A stretch of 48,432 nt of DNA from JALHOM01 sp964444225. GTDB taxonomy: Bacteria; Patescibacteriota; Saccharimonadia; Saccharimonadales; 2-12-FULL-41-12. The translations under genes and the position numbers were made by a program. Location of the stretch: positions 1 to 48,432 of the forward strand of contig CAYUFM010000007.1 in the NCBI GenBank assembly GCA_964444225.1, read 5' to 3'. Below are positions 41,655-48,432 of the stretch, piece by piece; the stretch's first letter is position 1, and every line of letters starts with the position of its first letter. Under the pieces are notes generated by a model that saw only the letters and a program-made list of their open reading frames with translations, did not search any database and had not been told where the DNA came from.

Positions 41655-41785
41655 GTGGAACCTGCGGTTCATGTCTGACATCTCTGATGTCTATGAAAAA
41701 GCGCCAGTCGTTTGACTGGCGCTTTTTTAATTGGCTCACAACGATAGAGAAAGTTATAACAACCATTAAGCAGGAATTTGCATGA
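41651..41785 (+). CDS. 44-codon ORF containing the terminator hairpin
   Basis: It begins at the ATG overlapping the first small ORF and reads MSGTCGSCLTSLMSMKKRQS and onward to a TGA at 41783-41785. An intrinsic-terminator hairpin lies inside it, as do two smaller hairpins (41658-41670, 41677-41691). So ribosome position could change folding, as in attenuation. It could also be fortuitous. Confidence 0.3.
   Translation: MSGTCGSCLTSLMSMKKRQSFDWRFFNWLTTIEKVITTIKQEFA
41696..41728. terminator. Bidirectional intrinsic terminator
   Basis: AAAAAGCGCCAGTC (41696-41709), loop GTTT, and GACTGGCGCTTTTTT (41714-41728) form a strong stem with a T-run on either strand. It would stop the small-ORF transcript from the left and the 41802 gene from the right. 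Confidence 0.9.
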
Positions 41786-41801
41786 GCTATTAGTAACTAA
41801 A

Positions 41802-42188
41802 CTAGCTTGACGTTGGACTATCAACAATTAGATACGGTCTAGCTTCTAATTGAAAAATGGGGTAATTCATCTCTTCGATAGGAGGCAACTCGCCAGCTTG
41901 CCACCTTTCAATCCACTCCATATGCCTATGCGAATCCCTGATTGCTCCAAGCATGTCCGAAGCTCTTCCGATTCTTATAAATGGGCGTCCTTCGGCATCA
42001 AACGATGTTGTGCCGCACACATATAAACCACCAAAGACGTGATATGTTCCGTCTTCATTTAGATAGGGTGGTATAGATAGCAAGTTTAGCCTTGCTTCTG
42101 GCCCGTGCATAGGGTCTTCAATGGCTTGCTCTGGATCAGAAGGATCCCAAACAGTCTCATCGAAGCTATCGGGATACGATTCTGACAT
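41802..42188 (-). CDS. Hypothetical protein, possibly GIY-YIG-like
   Basis: 128 aa from ATG 42188; a TATAGT-type -10 lies nine bases upstream. An acidic N-terminus (SYPDSFDETVWDPSDPEQA) is followed by GGLYVCGTTSFDAEGRPFIR and GRASDMLGAIRDSHRHMEWI. This faintly recalls a GIY-YIG or T5orf172-type fold (LYV..., IRIGRA...), but key residues are uncertain. It lies between the nuclease and the 386-aa unknown gene. Its function is not known. Confidence 0.45.
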   Translation of the reverse strand: MSESYPDSFDETVWDPSDPEQAIEDPMHGPEARLNLLSIPPYLNEDGTYHVFGGLYVCGTTSFDAEGRPFIRIGRASDMLGAIRDSHRHMEWIERWQAGELPPIEEMNYPIFQLEARPYLIVDSPTSS

Positions 42189-42322
42189 AATAAAAACACT
42201 ATACAACTTTTGTCATATAGTGTCAATATTTGGCTCACACTGGCTGACGCATTGCGAACTGCAAGTACGGATTATGATGAGTACAAATTGAAATTTATCA
42301 AAGAGGTACTGGTATAAACAGC

Positions 42323-43483
42323 TTACTTTTTGGTTTTTGGCGTATTCTTTTTGCTTGACGTTTCTGGCTTCTTAGCTTTAGTTACTTTCGACACCTTTAT
42401 TTCTTTATCGAGCTTTTTTTCTTCGTCTTTTGTTACTTTGATACCAGAGGGTAGTCGCAAGTCTTCTTTGGGTAATGAGTACAGGCCAATCAATTCGGTG
42501 TTAGTGCTGGCTATACTGGTAAGCACTTTACTGGTTGTGTTGTCGGTAGTGGCTTCTTCGGAGTCTTCTACTTTTGGCGGTGTTACCTCAACCTTGATAC
42601 CGCTTTGTATGTCCTTGAGTAGCAATTTGATTGTTACGCCCAATTGAGTGGCAATTTCTGCCTTGCTATCTTCATCGCCTTTGTAGTCGCCAAGCACCTT
42701 ATCAACCGTATCATCAACGAATTTTTCACTATACTCTTTTTCCATAGCAATAAGATTAGCTACCGCTTCTGTCTTTGCAGTCAGTGTGTTGGCATTAACG
42801 TTTTCAATGTCGGCACGTATCTTCTTGATTTTAAGAACCTCTTGGTACAGCACCACCACCTCTTTAAGTACGGTATCAACTACTTTAGCAATGCCGATAC
42901 CGCTTAAAACGAAGAACTCAAGCGTTCCGTTGCCGACTCTTGATAAGTGAACGGTGTTATCTTTCTCGCCAGCAATAGCAGACGAAAGTGAAATGAACTT
43001 GTTATAGTGTGTTAATCGTTTTGAGATGTCGCCCAAATCGTTAAGCTCCACAGGAATGACATAGCCAATCTCGTACAAGTCAAACTCATATGGCTTAACA
43101 CCGATTTCATTTAGGCTTTCAATTAATTTATTTAATCTAGGGACTAGTTGGCTAAAAGCAGTTACATACGCTTCAAGGCTAGAAACAAGATTTAGTGGAC
43201 TACTATTTAGTACACGGTTTAGGGCAACTTTACCGCCGCTGCCAACGTAGTCTGTTGCACCTAACTGCTCAACCATTTCTAGGTAAGTCGGTGCATAATG
43301 ATTGGTTACAGATTCTTCAAATACAGTATCAAGCTTATCGGTAATTTCTTTTGCACTGTCAAACCCAGCAGTCGTATTTTGGGCGATATAAGTGGACAAG
43401 TTAGTCAGATTACCAGAAACATCATTGGCGGTAAATTCACCGATAATGTCTTTAGCTACCTTGTACAACTTTTGTATGTCCAT
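42323..43483 (-). CDS. Hypothetical protein, long helical, Lys-rich tail
   Basis: 386 aa without a signal peptide or clear membrane helix. The N-terminal and middle parts are amphipathic helices (for example DSAKEITDKLDTVFEESV and VLKEVVVLYQEVLKIKKIRAD), then a Glu/Thr-rich stretch, and the C-terminus is a Lys-rich low-complexity tail (KAKKPETSSKKNTPKTKK). No family is recognised. It could be a structural or nucleic-acid-associated protein. The promoter is not clear. Confidence 0.5.
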   Translation of the reverse strand: MDIQKLYKVAKDIIGEFTANDVSGNLTNLSTYIAQNTTAGFDSAKEITDKLDTVFEESVTNHYAPTYLEMVEQLGATDYVGSGGKVALNRVLNSSPLNLVSSLEAYVTAFSQLVPRLNKLIESLNEIGVKPYEFDLYEIGYVIPVELNDLGDISKRLTHYNKFISLSSAIAGEKDNTVHLSRVGNGTLEFFVLSGIGIAKVVDTVLKEVVVLYQEVLKIKKIRADIENVNANTLTAKTEAVANLIAMEKEYSEKFVDDTVDKVLGDYKGDEDSKAEIATQLGVTIKLLLKDIQSGIKVEVTPPKVEDSEEATTDNTTSKVLTSIASTNTELIGLYSLPKEDLRLPSGIKVTKDEEKKLDKEIKVSKVTKAKKPETSSKKNTPKTKK

Positions 43484-43896
43484 ATTACAACTAATTAAAC
43501 GCCATTAACAGATGACTTGCAAGCACTAGCGTTTTATATTATGGTAATCTTTATTTCTTATCGAAGATTGTTGGCAATATAACCGTAATTATTAAGTCTG
43601 TATCTATTTGTCGCTCTGTTCTTTTCGGCGTCCTATGCTTATTTGGTCTACCAAATAGTACGAGTAGTAGACATATGCTTAAAAGGATTAGTAGTAATGG
43701 CACAATTGGAAAATACATGGCTAAGTAGCAAAAGTAAACTTGTTTTCGTATACCGTGGCACTACTTCCTTTCAACTCGTAAATAAAGACGCGGCCAGCCA
43801 GCTCCAGATGCTTCTGGCCGCATTTCTCGTTCACTCATAGCTTCTCAACGATGCCGTGCGACAGTTCACAATTTTTTTATCCAGCCTTCTTGCGTC
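43484..43896. other. Intergenic region of 413 bases with a weak small ORF and a hairpin
   Basis: I see no convincing gene. A 47-codon ORF from ATG 43697 has an AAAGGAT-type site before it but no other support. GCGGCCAG/CTGGCCGC forms an eight-bp hairpin at about 43791-43821 without a T-run. The left part presumably includes the promoter of the 42323-43483 gene. Confidence 0.4.
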
Positions 43897-44841
43897 TCAA
43901 ACGTTATTTACTCTCGTAGGGAATTCACCCTTACTAGCAATTACTATGTTCTCAACTAGCTTAGCCACGCTGTTATACATTGACTCATATGTTGCCCAAG
44001 CGTATGCAGGTGCAGCCCAGACATTGCCTTGAAACTTAGCGAATTCTTTCGGTTCGCCTTCAAATCCGTAGCCATATAAATCACCCTTAGCAACCATATC
44101 AAGAAGAAGTTCGCTATTAAACATGGCGTGAACAATGTCTACGACCATCGCTTCTTTTTTAATTGTTCGAATCATGTCATCACTAACAAGCTTCACAGTT
44201 TCGTCATTCTTAGCAGTAGCAGGGAGTATGACATCTGCAGTAGATAACAGTTCTTCCAGCGTTACCTTTTGATATGCATCATTTGTTGATGAGCGTGACC
44301 AATAGACAACATTCATACCAAGCCCAGCACAGCGTTCTGCAATTGCTGAACCTATATTTCCAAGCCCAATAATACCTGCTGTCTTGCCCTTGAGCTGTAT
44401 ACCTCGATAATTTGTGAAGTCTTTATCAAAGTCTAATGGGAAGCCGTCCTGAATTAAGCGTGGTGTTTTACGGGCTAGGTTAAACATAATCATTACTGCC
44501 CATTCAGCGACAGCCTGAGTGTTAAAGGCTACTATATTGCATATAGGTATGCCTAGCTTATTTGCTGCCTCTGGCTCAACCCACTCAAAGCCAGTAGATT
44601 CTGTGAATATGCCTTTCAGGTTTGGAATCTTCTCATAGTCTTCACTTTTCAGCTTCCAGCCAACGTAGTCAGGGTTCAAACATAGAAACCTGTCATCATC
44701 ACCCTCATACAGCTCCTTACAATCACTCAATGGTGCAATAGCTTTAGTAACAACAATATCCACTTCAGCTTGCTTAAGAGCTTCCAGTAAGTCTGGCGTT
44801 ACTAGGTCATCCCATAATGGGTCAAAGATAAATGCTTTCAT
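43897..44841 (-). CDS. D-2-hydroxyacid dehydrogenase-like protein, degenerate active site
   Basis: 314 aa, a complete D-isomer-specific dehydrogenase fold with the NAD motif GIIGLGNIGSAIAER (157-171) and AVAEWAVMIMF. The standard catalytic Arg (aRG) is replaced by VDIVHAMFN (H238 at that point), the E261 region (GFEGEP) is present, and the standard His (PH) becomes APAYAWATYE. So it is probably not a normal hydroxyacid dehydrogenase. It starts one base after the DUF262-HNH gene stop, with AAAGGG upstream, and is the last gene of the four-gene operon. Confidence 0.75.
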   Translation of the reverse strand: MKAFIFDPLWDDLVTPDLLEALKQAEVDIVVTKAIAPLSDCKELYEGDDDRFLCLNPDYVGWKLKSEDYEKIPNLKGIFTESTGFEWVEPEAANKLGIPICNIVAFNTQAVAEWAVMIMFNLARKTPRLIQDGFPLDFDKDFTNYRGIQLKGKTAGIIGLGNIGSAIAERCAGLGMNVVYWSRSSTNDAYQKVTLEELLSTADVILPATAKNDETVKLVSDDMIRTIKKEAMVVDIVHAMFNSELLLDMVAKGDLYGYGFEGEPKEFAKFQGNVWAAPAYAWATYESMYNSVAKLVENIVIASKGEFPTRVNNV

Positions 44842-44842
44842 G

Positions 44843-46006
44843 CTAACGATTACCCTTTGCACGATTATGCGTAATGCAGAGCATTTCACAGTTGCTTATG
44901 TCGGTTGCACCACCATTACTCCATGCAGTTACATGGTCTGCATCCATCTCCGACAACTTATAGATTCGGTCTTTATTGTTGTTGCTTCCTGAAGCACAAA
45001 TAGGACAGTTCGATATGCCTTTTTCTTCAGCTTTCGCTGTTTGTTGGGCATAGGCTGTCTTAATAGTAGAAGGTTCAAATATACGTATCTCGAGTAAAGA
45101 AGGGTCATTCATGCCGCCAAGAATGTACTCAAAAATACCTTTTTTCCTTCGTACTTCATAGCTTGTATAAAGCTCTTTGACTTTGCTTGCAACTTCTATA
45201 GAATCATAAGACTTAGAGCCGTATTCTTTATGCAAACGATTCCATTCGAGTCCTCGCATTTCGCTATGCACATCAGTAAAGATACTGGAAACCCAATTTA
45301 TTACCTCATCAAAATGACTCTTTAGTTCTACTATATTGTCATCATTTCGGTGCTTACTCATGTATGTACCGATTTGACCGTCGCTTACCCAATCTAGAGC
45401 AGTCTCAAGAAAGTCTTGTCGTTTAACATCACCAGCCACGTATGCACTCCACTTTTGTACGTTTGCATCCTGGCTGTTACTGAACACTTCTTTAGCTTTT
45501 GTGACGAATGGTCCGTGATAAACAGCATTACGAATTTCTTGCATTTTCAATGGCACACCTGCAATGTTAATGGTTTCAAACCACTTCATCATTTCCTGTT
45601 CTTCACCTTCGCAAATGTAGATAAGTAACTCTTTGTCTAATATCAACTTGCGTTGTTCTTCAGACATTCCACTATAGTACTGCTCGTGATTGTTGGCATC
45701 CTTAACTGCAAACTTACCTTTAACAAATCGACCAATACTGGTGATGCGTTGTTGGCCATCAAGTACTTCGTATTTGTCGCGGTCAACCTTATTAAAGTAA
45801 AGAACTCCAATTGGGTATCCCTTAAGAATACTGTCAATTACAGCAACGTCTTTTTCGCCATCAGCATATATGTAATTTCTTTGATACTCTGGTTGAATTG
45901 TTAGCTTACCTGAAAGACCAAATAGGCCCTTACCTTCAAGCTCGTTGTATTCAAATCCCTCAACTATCTCACGAATAGTTATGTCTGTTTTTAGTGTGGT
46001 AATCAT
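44843..46006 (-). CDS. DUF262-HNH endonuclease-like protein
   Basis: 387 aa. The N-terminal DUF262 domain (about 8-170) has PEYQRNY (39-45), LKGYPIGVLYFNKV and the nucleotide-binding DGQQRITS (83-90). The C-terminal HNH domain (about 330-387) has a CPIC pair, the DADHVTAWSNGGATD segment and CITHNRAKGN. DUF262 proteins in other defence systems (GmrS/GmrD, SspE, BrxU) use NTP hydrolysis and nuclease action. It overlaps the methyltransferase gene by four bases, so it is a candidate restriction component. Confidence 0.85.
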   Translation of the reverse strand: MITTLKTDITIREIVEGFEYNELEGKGLFGLSGKLTIQPEYQRNYIYADGEKDVAVIDSILKGYPIGVLYFNKVDRDKYEVLDGQQRITSIGRFVKGKFAVKDANNHEQYYSGMSEEQRKLILDKELLIYICEGEEQEMMKWFETINIAGVPLKMQEIRNAVYHGPFVTKAKEVFSNSQDANVQKWSAYVAGDVKRQDFLETALDWVSDGQIGTYMSKHRNDDNIVELKSHFDEVINWVSSIFTDVHSEMRGLEWNRLHKEYGSKSYDSIEVASKVKELYTSYEVRRKKGIFEYILGGMNDPSLLEIRIFEPSTIKTAYAQQTAKAEEKGISNCPICASGSNNNKDRIYKLSEMDADHVTAWSNGGATDISNCEMLCITHNRAKGNR

Positions 46007-47124
46007 TTATTTACTCTCCTATTTCGTATAAAAATCCTCTTGTAGACTTTTGAATTGTTAATTAGTGGCTGAGCAACCTTACTCGATGAGTTCCACAGAC
46101 CGTTTGAAAATCCTTTGCCTTCACTTTCGGTCGCTCCTAATATCTCAAACTGCTCAGGCGAATACTTATCCATGAAGCTAATGGGCACACCCATGACTCC
46201 ATCAAAATCATTTGGTATTGCATCAGTAAAAGGGACTTCTATCGCGTCATAGTTATCGTATTTATCATATGCGGCTTTTCTTTGTAGCTTTTTATTAAAT
46301 TTCCGATTATCGCTCATCGTCATTAGGTTCAACGGCTGGTGACGTCTTCCGTGATCCATGTTGGTAAACCAGTGCACATTTCTGAACTTAACAAGTCCAG
46401 TCTTTTCATCGTAAACGCCACTTGCGAAGTCATCTCTTGCATTAGGTGTAGAAAAGTAGGCATTTCCTGCATGAAATCCGTTACCAAGCCAGAGCTTGTC
46501 AGACTTTATCAAAGGAAATATGTCCTTGTAAGTAATGGCATTCATATTTCCAATGATTATGAATTTCTTATTGTGCTCGACTAATTGTTGTACAAACTCA
46601 ACAAACAGACTAAATGGTGGATTTGTTACTACGATGTCTGACTGCTTTAGCAGTTCGACACATTCTTCACTACGAAAGTCGCCGTCGCCTTTTAGCGGTG
46701 TCCATTCGTTATTTTTGTTTGCCTTAAGCTGTTCGGCAATATCAGAAATGTTAAATGCACCATCACCATCTACATCATTAACCTCGTTGATAATAAACTT
46801 ATTTGCAGTAACCTTCGGCCTACCTTTTTCGGGCTTCACAGACTTATCATCCCCAAACAATCCGAGCTGAGTATTTGCAATAGGGGAAGGCTTGTAGCTT
46901 GTGGTGATAAGTTGCTTTAACCCTAGCCGATTAAAATTTAGTGCAAAATATCGAAAGAAGTTGCTTTCAAATGGGTCGTCACAATTTGAGTAGACTACTT
47001 TACCCCTAAATGCATCGGGGTCGTATTCTAAGTAAGCTTCTATTTCTTTTTGAATATCAGAAAACTGGGTATAGAATTCGTCATTTTTAGCATTCTTTGC
47101 CGCACCTAAACTTTTATTCGCCAT
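46003..47124 (-). CDS. EcoRI-type adenine-specific DNA methyltransferase
   Basis: 373 aa, matching the EcoRI_methylase family by layout: NDEFYTQFSDI at the start, VVYSNCDDPFESNFFRYFA, and the catalytic NPPF in IVVTNPPFSLFVEF (168-171), then FIIIGNMNAITYKDI and KLWLGNGFH. It would methylate adenine in a short DNA sequence. Its end overlaps the DUF262-HNH start (ATGA), and it starts two bases after the HTH gene stop, making one coupled operon. Confidence 0.88.
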   Translation of the reverse strand: MANKSLGAAKNAKNDEFYTQFSDIQKEIEAYLEYDPDAFRGKVVYSNCDDPFESNFFRYFALNFNRLGLKQLITTSYKPSPIANTQLGLFGDDKSVKPEKGRPKVTANKFIINEVNDVDGDGAFNISDIAEQLKANKNNEWTPLKGDGDFRSEECVELLKQSDIVVTNPPFSLFVEFVQQLVEHNKKFIIIGNMNAITYKDIFPLIKSDKLWLGNGFHAGNAYFSTPNARDDFASGVYDEKTGLVKFRNVHWFTNMDHGRRHQPLNLMTMSDNRKFNKKLQRKAAYDKYDNYDAIEVPFTDAIPNDFDGVMGVPISFMDKYSPEQFEILGATESEGKGFSNGLWNSSSKVAQPLINNSKVYKRIFIRNRRVNK

Positions 47125-47126
47125 CT

Positions 47127-47318
47127 TTACTTGCTACTTTCTTCCAAGAACTTCAGGACATCTTCTTTTTTCCACCGCCTTATATGACGACCACCAATAC
47201 GAATAGCTTTGAGTCTTCCTTCGCGGTCCCAATTTCTTAGCGTGTTTTCGTGAACTTTAAGTAACCCAGTCACTTCTTTAAGCGTTAAATATTCAGGTAG
47301 TTCTTTCTTCTCAGTCAT
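47127..47318 (-). CDS. Excisionase/MerR-like small HTH protein
   Basis: 63 aa. LTLKEVTGLLKVHENTLRNW is the HTH_17/excisionase-type helix-turn-helix, followed by EGRLKAIRIGGRHIRRWKKE and a short helix. It heads the operon with the EcoRI-type methyltransferase and could act like a controller protein for it. An ATG-proximal AT-rich -10 (TATTAT/TTATAA) lies within about 20 bases. Confidence 0.85.
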   Translation of the reverse strand: MTEKKELPEYLTLKEVTGLLKVHENTLRNWDREGRLKAIRIGGRHIRRWKKEDVLKFLEESSK

Positions 47319-47349
47319 CTATCAATATCTTATAATATCTAACAACCAT

Positions 47350-48180
47350 ATGCCAGACACTAAAGCAAACGATTACATAGTAGCCCGCGAACTAAACCTG
47401 CTTGCAATAGGAATGATTTTGAATATCTACCTGTCTGATAGTGCGGGAGTACTTGTAAGTCATGAAATAGAAGAACTAAATCGTGCTTATGTGTTACTGG
47501 GTAAAGAACTGCAAAAATTGTATAAAAACAACCCTGAACTGGCTGCTATAAAACCTGAACCAATCTGGAAGCGTTTTGAAGTACTTAAACACTCCACCAA
47601 AGAGATTGTTAGTTACATCTCTGAATCTGATGATTACGGTGGAGGTCATTTAGCCAGAGTAGAAAAACTGTGTATGTTAGCTGATGTAGATACTCCAACC
47701 TATACAGCCGAACAGCAAAAGATAAAAGATTACTTTGATGAAGTGCTAGAAGAATACTTTGAGAAGTTTGATGAAGCCAAGAAACTGAAACATATAGAGC
47801 TAGAAAATAGCTGGTACATACCCGAATACACCCTGACTTATAAACTTGACGGCTCGATACTGGTAAATGATGTGCTGAGACTCAAAAAGGCTCATGCTGG
47901 GTCAACTACCGAACGATTGCTAGAACAGTCTATTAAGACCCCCAACACCTTATTTAGGCCAGACTTGGGTAAAACATCACGCAATCTAAGTACCGTGCTT
48001 AGTAGTGCTGGATTTACCGCCACACTCAGAGATTTATTTTTTCCAACCGTCAGTGCAAGTAAGGGTATTGTTTTCCGACCTACCATTACTCGTGAACAGG
48101 CAGACACAGACAAAATAGATACCACACGACTAGACCTAGAACTCAAAGTATTAGGTGCAACCACCAAACCAAAATCTTAG
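47350..48180 (+). CDS. Hypothetical protein, 276 aa
   Basis: A soluble, largely helical protein (YIVARELNLLAIGMILNIYL, then VLLGKELQKLYKNNPELAA) ending in a more strand-rich part with FRPDLGKTSRNLSTVLSSAG. No family is recognised. TATAAT at 47335-47340 or nearby lies about 13 bases before the ATG. It is divergent from the HTH-methyltransferase operon, and its role may be linked to that locus or to the next gene. Confidence 0.5.
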   Translation: MPDTKANDYIVARELNLLAIGMILNIYLSDSAGVLVSHEIEELNRAYVLLGKELQKLYKNNPELAAIKPEPIWKRFEVLKHSTKEIVSYISESDDYGGGHLARVEKLCMLADVDTPTYTAEQQKIKDYFDEVLEEYFEKFDEAKKLKHIELENSWYIPEYTLTYKLDGSILVNDVLRLKKAHAGSTTERLLEQSIKTPNTLFRPDLGKTSRNLSTVLSSAGFTATLRDLFFPTVSASKGIVFRPTITREQADTDKIDTTRLDLELKVLGATTKPKS

Positions 48181-48287
48181 TGTTTGAACCGATTTAGCAC
48201 CGAAAATACGCTAAATTGAACTAATTTATTACGACATAAAACCAATACAACGACAACGCTTAAGGTTGTTGCGATACTCGGCTTGTG

Positions 48288-48432
48288 ATGAACAACAAGC
48301 CAATAGAAACTCAACCAGAACCAGCCGTCAATGACACGCTTGATTTGGTATTGAACAATGACGAGTTAGACCAACTCGCCAAGTTTCTAGACGCCCTGTT
48401 GGAAGCTGACCTATCGAACAAGAGCAATAAAG
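48288..48432 (+). CDS. Start of a gene running off the window
   Basis: An open frame from ATG 48288 reads MNNKPIETQPEPAVNDTLDL and continues through DELDQLAKFLDALLEADL to the window edge (48 codons plus one base). It follows the stop of the preceding gene by about 107 bases. It may be a small protein or the beginning of a longer one; no family can be assigned. Confidence 0.5.
   Translation, partial: MNNKPIETQPEPAVNDTLDLVLNNDELDQLAKFLDALLEADLSNKSNK

Noticed and set aside
43643..43840. Small ORF in the intergenic region
   Set aside because: Only a weak ribosome-like site supports it, and its 3' part overlaps a hairpin; kept as a note in the intergenic feature.
1..48432. Alternative genetic code (TGA read as glycine, as in SR1/Gracilibacteria)
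   Set aside because: Numerous ATGA overlaps use TGA as stop exactly at domain ends, so the standard code is used.
1..48432. CRISPR array or insertion sequence
   Set aside because: No repeat-spacer pattern and no transposase or recombinase gene was seen; the repeats present are the three structured elements and the tRNA duplicate.

Overview
The window looks like a low-GC chromosome segment of a Candidatus Saccharibacteria (TM7)/Patescibacteria organism. This is inferred from overall character and not from a marker-gene search. The signs are compact gene packing, many single-membrane-anchored small unknown proteins, two sortases, the standard use of TGA as stop, and many genes whose -10 hexamer sits only 6-9 bases before the start codon, which implies leaderless mRNAs. 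One run of ten Ns (37561-37570) shows that the sequence is a scaffold.

Layout. 1-250: a candidate structured RNA. 284-7484: membrane-anchored cytochrome b5, polyprenyl diphosphate synthase, a histidine kinase/response regulator pair, a YerB-like protein and gltX. 7485-11168: two envelope-type genes (DUF4367-like and PEGA) surrounded by three copies of a previously unrecognised structured element (A and B on +, C on -), whose helices are kept while their sequences change. 11169-19243: sortase, tRNA-Leu with a nearby 20-bp partial duplicate, an EEP nuclease, an xthA operon, pyrH, tRNA-Ser, and a MacB-like ABC transporter/rlmH operon. 19273-24930: metallopeptidase-like protein, RND permease, a Crp/Fnr regulator without a canonical start codon, RRM protein and msrB. 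24961-36838: second sortase, CcdA/thioredoxin pair, ECF sigma factor with a membrane partner, glutaredoxin, a secreted EEP protein, a tandem deoxyribosyltransferase-like protein next to prs, a K+/H+ antiporter and assorted small proteins.

36.9 kb to the end is accessory in character. A Fur/rhodanese/glutaredoxin/DUF2202 redox cassette is followed by two DNA-modification loci. The first is a complete LexA-like repressor-protease fused to a C5-cytosine methyltransferase, convergent with a PD-(D/E)XK nuclease-like gene. The second is a four-gene operon: excisionase-type HTH, EcoRI-type adenine methyltransferase, DUF262-HNH protein, and a D-2-hydroxyacid dehydrogenase-like protein that seems to lack standard catalytic residues. 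Unknown genes lie between and beyond them.

The most promising undescribed features are the three-copy covarying element at 7.5-11.1 kb and the LexA-methyltransferase fusion, which could tie a restriction-modification system to DNA damage. The four-gene HTH-methyltransferase-DUF262/HNH-dehydrogenase operon comes next.
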